DNA of 64,000 nucleotides. Origin: Thermogemmata fonticola (lineage in GTDB: Bacteria; Planctomycetota; Planctomycetia; Gemmatales; Gemmataceae). Below the pieces are notes generated by a model. That model worked only from the letters and a program-made list of their open reading frames with translations. It was not told the origin of the DNA and did no database searches. Location of the stretch: positions 496,001 to 560,000 of the forward strand of contig NZ_JACEFB010000002.1 in NCBI RefSeq assembly GCF_013694095.1, given 5' to 3'. The position numbers and the translations under genes are program-made. Below, in pieces: positions 25,473 to 34,000 of this stretch; position 1 is the stretch's first letter; the number at the start of each line of letters is the position of its first letter.

Positions 25473-26895
25473 TCAGACATTGATCAACTCTTTCGTGCAA
25501 AGCAGACTCTGACTAGTTACGTCACGCATTGTCACTTCTAGGATTAATCGCTTGCCCGATCCGGCCAACCAGGTTCGGACCTCGCTGGCTCGCATTTCCA
25601 AAGCCTCGGCGATCACCCGTTCGGCAGTTGCACGATCCGGGAAGGTGGAGGCTGCCTCCATCCTTGGGTTTCGAGCCAATCGTTGAGCAAGATATTCTAG
25701 CTCTTTGGCGACGTGTCTTGCTATGGTATGTCCTCCGGCAGCCTCATGGGCTTCCAGACCGCCACCGGGCACAAGGCGGCTGGCCGCTCCTTCGAGGGCA
25801 ACTCCGGCTTCTGGGCCTGAATCGCTTGCGTTGGGACAGGAGGGCGTGGTGCTGCCACGTTTGAGCCAGCGGCCTCGGCCTCGGCGGTCGCTGCCGCTGT
25901 CGCTGGAGCACGCGGAGTTAGCGCTTGACTAGTCGCTGGGGTGGACGTGGGTCCTGGTCGAGGTGTCAGCGACACTTTAGCGAGACCGGCGGTAGCACCG
26001 CCGATTACAATGCCGATGCCCGTATCAACGACGAGCTGCCCACAATCAATCTGCCCACGATCAATCGCCTGTGATACGACACTGTTGGTAAGTCCCCCAG
26101 CACCCCCACTGAGTGCACCAATACCTATGACGGCCAAGGCCGAGGGATCGCCCGTGCCTGCTCCTACCACAGCGCCGAAGATCGCACCGGACACTGCACC
26201 TCCTGAAGCGGCTCCTGCTACCCCACCCCAAGTGATCGGCTCGCCCATGAGGGCATGGTAACCGACATATCCAACCACTCCGGCAACAGCTCCGACTACA
26301 GCCCCGATAGCTGCGGCCAACCAACTTGACAGCAGGCCACTCGGATCGAGGGAGTTGATCGGGTCATTGCCGACGGGGCGGTAGAGGTTGACATCCCCGG
26401 CGGCGTAGGAGAGCGGATCAAGGCTCGTCCAGCGGCCGAGGGTGGGAGAATAGTCGCGGAAACGGAAGTGGTACAGGCCGCTGGTGGCGTCGAAGCGGCC
26501 GCCCTGGTGCAGATAGACCCAGGCGAAGACGCTGGCCGCCAGGACGTTCCAGCCAACATCAGCACCGTCGGTTGGCCGAAGGGGTCGTAGATGTAACGTT
26601 CGACAACATTCCCACTGTCATCCACCAACGCCGTCACATTGAAGTTGGCGTCCTGAGCCACCCACAAGCGCTCGTCCAGTGTCCCATCGCCGTCGCTGTC
26701 CCGATCGCGGAGGATGAGGGCATCAACGTACACCGGACTCCACACATACTGCACCGTAGTGCTGCCGCCGACCCGCTCCTCCAACACCTGCCACTGGTCG
26801 GAGTAGTAGAAGTCCATGGTCACCCCGCCGACCGTCTCCTGCACCCGCCGATGCAGGCCGTCGTAGGCGTAGCTCTTCAGCGTCGCGCCCGCGGC
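25473..26895 (-). pseudogene. Rhs toxin tip with CdiA-type RNase A domain, two frameshifts
   Basis: The coding order on the minus strand is as follows. A truncated Rhs core from about 26895 reads SYAYDGLHRRVQETVGG, DFYYSDQWQVLEERV and RYIYDPFGQ. The chain then shifts frame near 26560, where one G is missing compared with the sister copies. The Rhs core end (GLYHFRFRDYSPTLGRWTSL) and a Gly/Ala-rich hydrophobic linker (26320-25800) follow. A second shift near 25780 leads to GGGLEAHEAAGGHTIARHV and ASTFPDRATAERVIAEAL. The last part matches the bacterial CdiA-CT RNase A domain. An intact version would be a secreted RNase; this copy is broken unless the shifts are sequence errors or programmed. 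Confidence 0.75.
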
Positions 26896-27521
26896 GGACC
26901 CGAAGACGCCGACCGGCCTCTGGGATCGCTGCTCGCAAGGGCGGGAGCGAAGGCCGAGGACCAGGGGCGGTGTGTGCGTGATGATCTACTTGTTGATGCC
27001 GACGACAACGCCGAGGATGCCGACGCCGAGCCCACGTCGCCGTTCCAGACCATGCCCGTCGCAATCCAGCCCGCACAGGCAAAGCGGCTGCCGGTGCGTT
27101 CCTGGGGGCAGCCAGGGGCGTTCCTGATGCCCTGGCGGGGCATTTCGCACAAGCACTCGTCCACGAAGTCCAGACGCCCGCCGAGAAGTCCAGACGCCCG
27201 CCGAGACGGTTTACGGCGATCACGACGGCTCAAAACGCCGCTAGTTTCGCAACACCAAAGGCGAAGGCGAAGCCGGCTCGTGGTCGCCGAGGGCGTGGCG
27301 ATAATTGCCGTTATCAGCTCAATGGTGGGGTTTTGGCGTCAAAATGCTGTCTACTTTTCGCCAGCAAGGGCGTCGGGACTGGTGCGATAAGGTTTGGCGT
27401 CAGCGTGGTCGTCAGCGTCGAGCGGTCGGCGTAGCAGAATTGAGAACTCGGAAATGCGATTGAAAAAACCTAGGGGCAAGGGTGGTCAGGCCGCGCCTCT
27501 GGCAGCAGATGCACTTCGCTT
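26896..27521. other. Cassette-boundary DNA without recognisable gene
   Basis: Between the broken Rhs core and the Imm10-like gene. It contains a 20-bp tandem duplication (AGTCCAGACGCCCGCCGAGA, about 27167-27206). The overlapping minus-strand frames (26723-27233) give low-complexity Arg/Ala-rich translations with no family resemblance. Confidence 0.4.
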
Positions 27522-27914
27522 TTATATGCTGGCATCGACTTGCACGATGTCATTACCAAGCAGCAAGCGAAGCTGGTTGCTAATCTCCTTGAGCCTTTCC
27601 ATTGGCACACGGAAGGAGATTTCGATTGTGTCATCGACAGACATATCGGCAGCCGCTTGGGGGTCAAGTTTCAGTACAAGTCGGCTCTCCTGCAACTGTG
27701 CTTTTACCACGCCGCCGTAGCGAGAGTGCCTCTGATCGTCAATCTCAATGTACAGCGTGTCGTGTCCCAATTCCAAGTCCCGTTGGGAAGGCTCAAGGTC
27801 CTTCTGCAACAAAACATACCGACTTGTCTTGAACTCATCATCAGCAAACCCAAGCATAGCTACATCGTCCTGGGTTTGGTAGGTAACGCAGGTCGCCGCA
27901 AACCTCATTGCCAC
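27522..27914 (-). CDS. Imm10-like immunity protein
   Basis: A 130-residue protein. The VAMLGFADDEFKTSRYVLLQK segment near residues 18-38 and a following beta-rich body (DTLYIEIDDQRHSRYGGV, RLVLKLDPQAA, TIEISFRVP) resemble the Imm10 family of polymorphic-toxin immunity proteins. It starts 22 bp after the Hint-deaminase toxin on the same strand, the standard toxin-immunity arrangement. It would protect the cell from the deaminase. Confidence 0.7.
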   Translation of the reverse strand: MAMRFAATCVTYQTQDDVAMLGFADDEFKTSRYVLLQKDLEPSQRDLELGHDTLYIEIDDQRHSRYGGVVKAQLQESRLVLKLDPQAAADMSVDDTIEISFRVPMERLKEISNQLRLLLGNDIVQVDASI

Positions 27915-27936
27915 TCTCCGTTCAGTTCCCCGCCGT

Positions 27937-28550
27937 CTAGGTGCGTGTCACCCCGTTTTCACGCCATCGGTAGATGATCGTTGCCCCCGATTCTCTGGCA
28001 GCCTGATTCATAATTCCCTTGCACGTAGGACAGGGTGGCCTTTGACCAGTAATAATCGTAGTCTCCCCACGTTGCAGCGGGATGTTCCGTATAGCTCTAG
28101 CTTCAGTGTGACTCGCCAGCGTGTTCCTTGGGAAGCCAAGGGCCTGTTCTTCCGGCGTCATATTCCCGCTGACGATACGCTCGTGATGCCGAAGTCGGCC
28201 CGAAGCGTCTCTTACCATGATGTTGGCGTTGTGGTGGGCGGGATCGACACCACGAGACCCCAGACGTGGGACGGGACTATTTGTTGGAGCATTGTACTCA
28301 TTATGCGCCCAGAGGGCAAATCCCCACGTGCTGTCGCCGACGAAGTAAGTGTGATAGTCCGCAACACGGAGATTGTACAGCTTCTCCTGCCGTCCGGTCA
28401 GCCGCAGCGCTGTGACCGCCACGCTCTCATGGGGGTCTAAGCCTACGATTCGGTCGCCCGGCTTTAGCTCTCCCGCCGCCGTCCAGCCCTTGCCAAGGAC
28501 GTAGAAGGAATGCTCCTCCGTCGTGCCGATGGTCCGCCCGCCAATGCACG
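27937..28550 (-). CDS. Detached toxin tip: partial Hint domain plus Pput_2613-like deaminase
   Basis: The 5' part (28550-28280) encodes the second half of a Hint/intein-like domain: IGTTEEHSFYVLGKGWTAAG, KLYNLRVADYHTYFVG and the terminal WAHNEYN, the usual Hint cleavage His-Asn. After it comes a roughly 95-residue toxin domain with HTEARA and GQRPPCPTCKG, the His-x-Glu and Pro-Cys-x-x-Cys zinc motifs of cytidine-deaminase-fold toxins. No Rhs core or Hint N-terminus is attached. The only start near is an internal GTG (28422). Probably a silent tip that recombines onto a shell gene, inferred from the sequence identity with the neighbouring Hint cassette. Confidence 0.72.
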
Positions 28551-28555
28551 AGCTA

Positions 28556-28574
28556 CCACCGTCAATGACGGTGG
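28556..28574. repeat. Perfect 9-bp inverted repeat at cassette edge
   Basis: CCACCGTCA-A-TGACGGTGG sits directly upstream of the truncated Hint domain. TGACGGTGGAGCT, its right half plus flank, recurs near 36054. Confidence 0.6.
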
Positions 28575-28703
28575 AGCTTCAAAACACTTGAGCTTTTTCT
28601 CTTTCAGCGTTTGGTTTGGCCAATGTCGCAATTACTTTGGCTAAACATTACGCCAGATATTGCTTCCATGATAATATAGTAGGGAATATAATCTCTAATT
28701 ATT

Positions 28704-29201
28704 TTATTGATTCGATTTATTGCTTAAATCTGGAATTTGTACCATTTTTTCCAATTCCGGGATAGCAACAAGTATATCATTCAATTCTTCTGGATAGATA
28801 TTTAACCAACTCAATCTCTCGTGAGCAATCGATACTAGCCACGGATTATTGCAACGATACAAGCATAAATCTTCTGGAAGACTTGGCTGAACCCATTGAT
28901 ATAGTCCTGTAGTATGATTCAAAATTTCTTTTAATACACTCTCCGTAAAATTTAGGTAAACGATGGTGGCCACTTGATCTATCAAATTAGTACCCGGCCA
29001 TTCGGATGCAATGTCTATTCTCTTTATATTTTCTTTGGTATGAATCAAAAATTTATGCCCGCCGGAATCTAAGCCTAAATCAAATCGTATAACGAAAGAT
29101 ATATAATCACAGTACCTGTATGCATAATTTAGGATTCTTGAATATATATTATCTCGTGGCTCTTCAAGTATATCATATTCTGTTAGTTCATTATCATTCA
29201 T
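28704..29201 (-). CDS. AT-rich unknown protein, probable immunity to the Hint-linked toxin
   Basis: A 165-residue acidic protein of low GC codons, unlike the surrounding Rhs DNA. It has alternating helices and strands (YDILEEPRDNIYSRILNYAY, FVIRFDLGLDSGGHKFLIHT, IVYLNFTESVLKEILNH) and no signal peptide. It follows the 29262-30122 toxin tip by 60 bp on the same strand. Position, size, acidity and foreign composition fit an immunity protein; no family is recognised. Confidence 0.6.
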   Translation of the reverse strand: MNDNELTEYDILEEPRDNIYSRILNYAYRYCDYISFVIRFDLGLDSGGHKFLIHTKENIKRIDIASEWPGTNLIDQVATIVYLNFTESVLKEILNHTTGLYQWVQPSLPEDLCLYRCNNPWLVSIAHERLSWLNIYPEELNDILVAIPELEKMVQIPDLSNKSNQ

Positions 29202-29261
29202 TTTATTTCACTCCTATGACTGGCATATAGTCTACTGGTCATATGTGTATATGTAGGAAAT

Positions 29262-30122
29262 TTACTTTTTTACGATGTATATGTATCTCAGGACCCCGGA
29301 ATAGTACATTGTATTCTTTGGCCATTTCCTTAATATCTCCACATCATCCATCGTGACTTCTCTCTTTTTCTGTTCCTTCGCTAGCTGGATTAAAGCGTCT
29401 TGATCGGGATTAAATTCCTTAACATCTTTGTACGCATTATGCGCCCAGAGGGCAAAACCCCAGGCCGCATCGCCGACGAAGTAGGTATGATAGTCCGCAA
29501 CGCGGAGATTGTAGAGCTTCTCCTGCCGACTAGTCAGCCGCAGTGCCGTGACCGCCACGCTCTCACGCGGGTCCAAACCTACAATGCGATCACCCGGCTT
29601 CAGCTCGCCTGCCGCCGTCCAACCCTTGCCAAGGACATAGATCGGATGCTCCGCCGTCGTACCGATGATCCGGCCGCCCACTTCCAGCTCTAGCATCAAC
29701 CCCACCCGCTCGAACGTCTCCTCCACCTTCTTCCACGCCAACGGCCCGCTCGGATCATGCTCGTCCCGTGACAATACCTCGTCATCAATCGTGATCTCAT
29801 CAATCCGCCGCCACCCCTCACCCCACGACCCCCGCGCCAACAGCTTGACATCTCCCGTGAAACAGGCCTTGAAAAGCTGGGTGAAGTTGAGGACTGAACC
29901 GGTGGCATCCAACGCCGCTGCGAGATAATTCCCCTGCTCCCATTGCTCCTGGGCACTCAACAGCCCGCTGACACCTTGGGCGGCATTGATCGCCCGCACT
30001 CCCCAGCGCGCCGACGTGACCAACCCACAGGGACTGACAAACGTAGCGGCAAATCCAGCAACTTCACCTGTGACAAAGCCACCTTGATAAGCCCACGAAC
30101 TGCGATCGATGACATCATCGTA
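29262..30122 (-). CDS. Detached toxin tip: Hint domain plus short unknown toxin
   Basis: The frame is open from about 30122 with no good start there; GTG 30023 is internal. A linker containing SSWAYQGGFVTGEVAGFAAT leads to a complete Hint domain. This starts with CFTGDVKLLARGSWGEGWRR (catalytic Cys) and has GTTAEHPIYVLGKGWTAAGE (TxxH motif), YNLRVADYHTYFVG and ALWAHNAY (terminal His-Asn). About 50 residues follow (DVKEFNPDQDAL, DDVEILRKWPKNTMYYSG, a Tyr/Lys-rich end) and must be the toxin. I cannot classify it. It is 90 percent-like to the Hint part of the next cassette by eye, which supports recombination between them. Confidence 0.72.
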   Translation of the reverse strand, partial: YDDVIDRSSWAYQGGFVTGEVAGFAATFVSPCGLVTSARWGVRAINAAQGVSGLLSAQEQWEQGNYLAAALDATGSVLNFTQLFKACFTGDVKLLARGSWGEGWRRIDEITIDDEVLSRDEHDPSGPLAWKKVEETFERVGLMLELEVGGRIIGTTAEHPIYVLGKGWTAAGELKPGDRIVGLDPRESVAVTALRLTSRQEKLYNLRVADYHTYFVGDAAWGFALWAHNAYKDVKEFNPDQDALIQLAKEQKKREVTMDDVEILRKWPKNTMYYSGVLRYIYIVKK

Positions 30123-30124
30123 GC

Positions 30125-31045
30125 TTAAGACACGATTGTAGTATTTGTACTTTTGAATTCATTAATGACTTCGAGCGGTTGGATGTCCACTGTAATTATC
30201 TCTGACTCATAATCTGTATGGTAAGCCTTGACGATAAGTCGCGTTGGTAGCTGATCCTTAGGGAAAATCCACGCTTTAGTCCAATACGGTGCGTCGTCGC
30301 CCACGTGAAACCCAAAATCCCCATTAGGCTTGACACGGTACTCGTACCCGTACGGCACTTCGTCGTAGCCTACTAACTCTAGATCAGATGTGTCTTTAGC
30401 ACAGAGGGACCATACCGTTATCTTGGTAAAGTCCCCACAATAGTTGTCAAATAGGATCGGAAAGACCACACGTTTTTCAAGTCCTCTGACAATAACAGAT
30501 CGGAAGACACGTTGTAAGATCTCTCGGTGAGTTTTGAGCCACTTGCCTGAAATGTTTTTATCGATTGTCTTTTCTAAGGCCATCACAGTAGCAAATGCCT
30601 GATCATCATCCATCTCTGGAGATAGGGAACCGTAACGGACAATATTCGGATAGATAATTATCGTAGTCTCAGGTGATGAAGCAAGAATGCGAATTCTCCA
30701 CAGCGGATGTTTCTTTTTTAGCAATTTTTGGAGTTGCTCAATCATCTCTAGGGTAATATCATCATTATCATAAAATGATAAATTTAATGTACGATCTTCT
30801 AGACCCAAACATATACTGCCCCAATAATAGCGCTGTGCTTCGTCTGGTGTAAACCACCACTGGTTTGCATATCGACTAATAATCTTGCGAGCAGCGTTGC
30901 CAACTTCTACGACTTCCTCTAGTGTTAGTGGGGGTACGTCCCATGTAGTGTTGAGGTACTCTTCTGAATTTTCTGAGGACTGGTCTACCAAAACATTGTA
31001 AAATCCTACAAACTCAGTGGCAGAAGGAGTTTCGCGCAGATTCAT
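30125..31045 (-). CDS. Unknown protein, probable immunity to the GHH toxin
   Basis: A 306-residue acidic protein without signal peptide or membrane helices. The N-half contains EEVVEVGNAARKIISRYANQ and LNLSFYDNDDITLEMIEQL. The C-half is strand-rich (VVFPILFDNYCGDFTKITVW, YGYEYRVKPNGDFGFHVGDD, LIVKAYHTDYESEIITVDIQ). It begins 59 bp after the Rhs-GHH toxin on the same strand and is moderately AT-rich. No family is recognised; the immunity role rests on position only. Confidence 0.55.
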   Translation of the reverse strand: MNLRETPSATEFVGFYNVLVDQSSENSEEYLNTTWDVPPLTLEEVVEVGNAARKIISRYANQWWFTPDEAQRYYWGSICLGLEDRTLNLSFYDNDDITLEMIEQLQKLLKKKHPLWRIRILASSPETTIIIYPNIVRYGSLSPEMDDDQAFATVMALEKTIDKNISGKWLKTHREILQRVFRSVIVRGLEKRVVFPILFDNYCGDFTKITVWSLCAKDTSDLELVGYDEVPYGYEYRVKPNGDFGFHVGDDAPYWTKAWIFPKDQLPTRLIVKAYHTDYESEIITVDIQPLEVINEFKSTNTTIVS

Positions 31046-31104
31046 AGTTGCCCTCGCTTTCTTTTGTCAATACAGCGAATCTTATCTTATTCACACCATA
31101 TTTA

Positions 31105-32421
31105 TTACTGTAGAGGTCGCATAAAGATCGGATTTTGCAATCGCCATTGAATTTCTTGCTTTTTTGCATAATACCATTCTTTAAAGACAATAGCTTGGTA
31201 AGGAAGGCCCTTGTCCACCAACTCTCGATAGAGGCAGTAGGACCCTTCGGCATTACTTGGACCGAATAAGTACCGCTCTGCACGAACAGCATCTCCGTCT
31301 TGAAGAGCTTGGATAGCTAGTTTAAAGTTATTGCTATTCGCAGCAACTTCCATGGCTTTAGCTGTTTGATCTATCTGCTCCCATGCAAAATAGCCAAAAA
31401 TAGCTGAGACCATAATTGCTCCACCGATTACTGCCTTGTTGCCCATCTTACTACCCATTGGAGGGGGTATCATGCTTTGACTCACGCGCTGCTTTCCTGT
31501 TCCCCAAACGTACCTGCGACCTTGTTCAATCCAATCTTTAGCAGTTTGGCCAACTTTACGCGAGTTGGGATTGCGTTCCAAGTATGCCGCCCGTTCAGCC
31601 ATAATCGCATCATTAAATGCCTTGATTTCCTTGTGAATTTTTCCTCTATAGTCTTTGCCATTTATCAAACTATTGATAAATTGTTCCATTTGCTCACCGC
31701 TAATTGGCTTCCGATTATTCTTTATTATCAACTTCATCAGTTCCTTCTTTATGATAATGTTGTATTCATAGTGTGAGACACCACCATATATTTTGTAGCC
31801 ATGTGGCGGATATGCGGCACCAGAATAGGCTCCCATACCCATGAAATACGCATCATAGCTCAACCAAGGAGCTATCTCAGGGTCAGTAAGCACAGCCACA
31901 GGAACCCAGTGATGTCCAATCCCTTCGAGTCCGAACGGGTCTAATAGGTTAGTCGAATTGTTGCCGACGGTGCGGTACAGGTTCACATCCCCGGCGGCGT
32001 AGGAGAGGGGATCAAGGCTCGTCCAGCGGCCGAGGGTGGGGGAATAGTCGCGGAAACGGAAGTGATACAGACCACTGGTGACATCGTACCGGCCACCCTG
32101 ATGCAGATAGAGCCAATCGTAGGCGCTGCCACCGGACCGAACGTTCCACTCCGTATCCAGCACCGTCGCCTGACCGAAGGGGTCGTAGATGTAGCGTTCG
32201 ACTACATTGCCCGAGTTGTCAAAGATCGCAGTCACATTATAATTCGCATCCTGTACCACCCACAGGCGATCGTCCAGTGTCCCATCACCGTCACTGTCCC
32301 GATCCCGCAGCACCATCGCATCGACGTACACCGGACTCCACACATACTGCACCGTGGTCTGACCACCCACCCGCTCCTCCAGCAGCTGCCATTGGTCGGA
32401 GTAGTAGAAGTCCGTGTTCAC
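31105..32421 (-). CDS. Detached Rhs core end with GHH-motif nuclease-like toxin
   Basis: A 438-residue frame that starts abruptly at an Rhs/insert junction near 32421. Residues 1-165 are Rhs/YD core (DFYYSDQWQLLEERVGG, NVVERYIYDPFGQATVL, YHFRFRDYSPTLGRWTSLDP, DVNLYRTVGNNSTNLLDPFG). A toxin with GIGHHWVPVAVLTDP follows, similar to the paired-His motif of GHH/SHH/AHH-type HNH nucleases, with further His in GKIHKEIKAFNDA. The C-terminal 130 residues add a hydrophobic helix (GGAIMVSAIFGYFAW) and a Leu/Ala-rich helical end. The family call is by motif only. The missing 5' end marks a displaced tip. Confidence 0.7.
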   Translation of the reverse strand: MNTDFYYSDQWQLLEERVGGQTTVQYVWSPVYVDAMVLRDRDSDGDGTLDDRLWVVQDANYNVTAIFDNSGNVVERYIYDPFGQATVLDTEWNVRSGGSAYDWLYLHQGGRYDVTSGLYHFRFRDYSPTLGRWTSLDPLSYAAGDVNLYRTVGNNSTNLLDPFGLEGIGHHWVPVAVLTDPEIAPWLSYDAYFMGMGAYSGAAYPPHGYKIYGGVSHYEYNIIIKKELMKLIIKNNRKPISGEQMEQFINSLINGKDYRGKIHKEIKAFNDAIMAERAAYLERNPNSRKVGQTAKDWIEQGRRYVWGTGKQRVSQSMIPPPMGSKMGNKAVIGGAIMVSAIFGYFAWEQIDQTAKAMEVAANSNNFKLAIQALQDGDAVRAERYLFGPSNAEGSYCLYRELVDKGLPYQAIVFKEWYYAKKQEIQWRLQNPIFMRPLQ

Positions 32422-32439
32422 CTGGCTGAGAGGTAAAAA

Positions 32440-32499
32440 GGACGCATCTGGGATACATCTATTATTGCTATTTTCTGCTCAAGAAAATTAGATGCGTCC
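32440..32499. repeat. 60-bp inverted-repeat element at the cassette junction
   Basis: GGACGCATCT at 32440-32449 is the perfect reverse complement of AGATGCGTCC at 32490-32499. AAAA precedes the left arm and CCTTTT follows the right. An inner ATTTTC/GAAAAT stem adds structure. It could be a tiny MITE, a solo IS end pair, or a terminator between cassettes. It lies exactly where Rhs homology of the GHH cassette begins. Confidence 0.65.
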
Positions 32500-32533
32500 C
32501 CTTTTCGGACCTTTTTCGGACTAGAGAGGACGA

Positions 32534-32782
32534 CTATAATGGGGGCACTCCAGCCCTAACAACCTCCCCAGTTTGTTGACAAATGACGATCCAGGGCGAC
32601 GGTCTCATACCACCCCATGTGAAAACAACCCAAGTCCGTAGTTCTTCGACAATGGTGGGATTCTCAAACGGCCAACCTCGTTGCTCAGCCTCTTGTTTGG
32701 CGATTGCTAACGCCTGACTTCGTGAAATACGAGGTTGAGGAACAAACAAGACCACTCTCAGGAAGCGCCAAAACCAACTCAT
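32534..32782 (-). CDS. Small PepSY/immunity-like protein
   Basis: 82 residues from ATG 32782, which has GGAGG seven bases upstream; the longer frame to 32893 overlaps the toxin and is not used. The N-terminal region is MSWFWRFLRVVLF. It is followed by SRSQALAIAKQEAEQRGWPF, RTWVVFTWGGMRPSPWIVI and TGEVVRAGVPPL, a helix plus three strands as in PepSY-like or NTF2-type immunity proteins. It starts 15 bp after the metallopeptidase toxin stop, the expected immunity position. Confidence 0.65.
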   Translation of the reverse strand: MSWFWRFLRVVLFVPQPRISRSQALAIAKQEAEQRGWPFENPTIVEELRTWVVFTWGGMRPSPWIVICQQTGEVVRAGVPPL

Positions 32783-32796
32783 GAAGGTTCCTCCAC

Positions 32797-33918
32797 CTAT
32801 CTGTTCAGAATGAAGTGACTCAGGGTGTACGCGCCATAGGTTATCCCACCAACGATGATACCATAACCACCACCCTCTAATATTACTCGCCAAACGGATA
32901 ACTTGTAAGCACCATTCAATGGGTGTCTCAAACCTTGAAGCAGACTTCTTGTGGCATATGTTTGCGCTAAAGCCTCTTCAAGATAGCGAAGAAAGTGAGA
33001 GCGTTCGTAGCCCAGCATCCCAATATCGGCACGAAGTTCTCTGAGTGGTCCGTATCGTGGACTGAAAAACCTGTGGACAGATTCGTGGCGAACGGTGTCG
33101 ATCAACGCTTGCCCACTCAGTCCAGGTCGAATCGTGATATTCCCAAATTTATCTGTTGCTCCTAGATAGTTGGAAGGAAGTGGGCCGTAGCTCCACGGAA
33201 CGTTTGGAAGATTCCTAGGCAGCCTTCGCCAGGTGGTGTAGTTGCCGCCGAGACCCAACAGACCGGTGCCGACTTGCAGGCCATTTGCCCAGTTCAGGCC
33301 ATTCTCGTAGATGTCATAGCCACCGCGACCCACCTGCACCGTGTTCTGAGCCGTGTCCCAAGACAAAGCATACCGACCCCAACGACCCACCTGACCCGGC
33401 ACCTGCGTCAGCTTCCCCACGCCGTAGGTCGGCAACAACTCCCAACCCACCCGGGCGGCCAAAAACCCACCCTCGTAGTAGGGACGGTCCTCGTCCGCCA
33501 CGGTCCAGACTTCCCACGGCTCAGCCCACAAGCCCAAGGTCACCAACGAACGCGTCGCGGTTGCCGCCGCATTCACGTTGGCTTGCAATCCAATCCGCAG
33601 CCCATCGCCGATTTCGGCAGCAGCGACGCTGGTCCAGTGAGGTGGAGGTTCCAGCAATGGTAACCCTTGTCTGGCTCGACGCTCATTGATTTGGCGGTCC
33701 AGTTCCAGACCCCGGTAGTATTCCCTTCTCAGTTGAATGAGATACTTGCCCGGATACCAAAAAAGTCCGCTGGGATCGAGGGAGCTGATGGGGTTGTTGC
33801 CGAGGGTGCGGTACAGGTTCACATCCCCGGCGGCGTAGGAGAGGGGATCAAGGCTCGTCCAGCGGCCGAGGGTGGGGGAATAGTCGCGGTGGCGGAAGTG
33901 GTACAGACCGTTTCAAAA
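32797..33918 (-). CDS. Detached Rhs tip with HExxH metallopeptidase-like toxin
   Basis: The Rhs core remnant starts at the 33918 junction (GLYHFRHRDYSPTLGRWTSL, DVNLYRTLGNNPISSLDPSG). A linker and helical region follow, then SGQALIDTVRHESVHRFFSP. HESVH fits the zinc metallopeptidase HExxH motif, and FLRYLEEALAQTYA downstream offers the third Glu ligand. A short hydrophobic helix and a basic end (GGGYGIIVGGITYGAYTLSHF) close the chain. Internal ATG 33822 is the first Met. It is probably a proteolytic polymorphic toxin. The adjacent 32534 gene is its likely antidote. Confidence 0.72.
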
Positions 33919-34000
33919 TGATCATAAGAGATGTCGGAGATGGTATGGCAAGATAGGTGGAAAAGCCACGGAGGACGAGAGGTGCTATGCCTAATCAAAG

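Noticed and set aside
33274-33689. Plus-strand ORFs of 129-134 residues
   Set aside because: They are shadows of the metallopeptidase Rhs tip on the minus strand.
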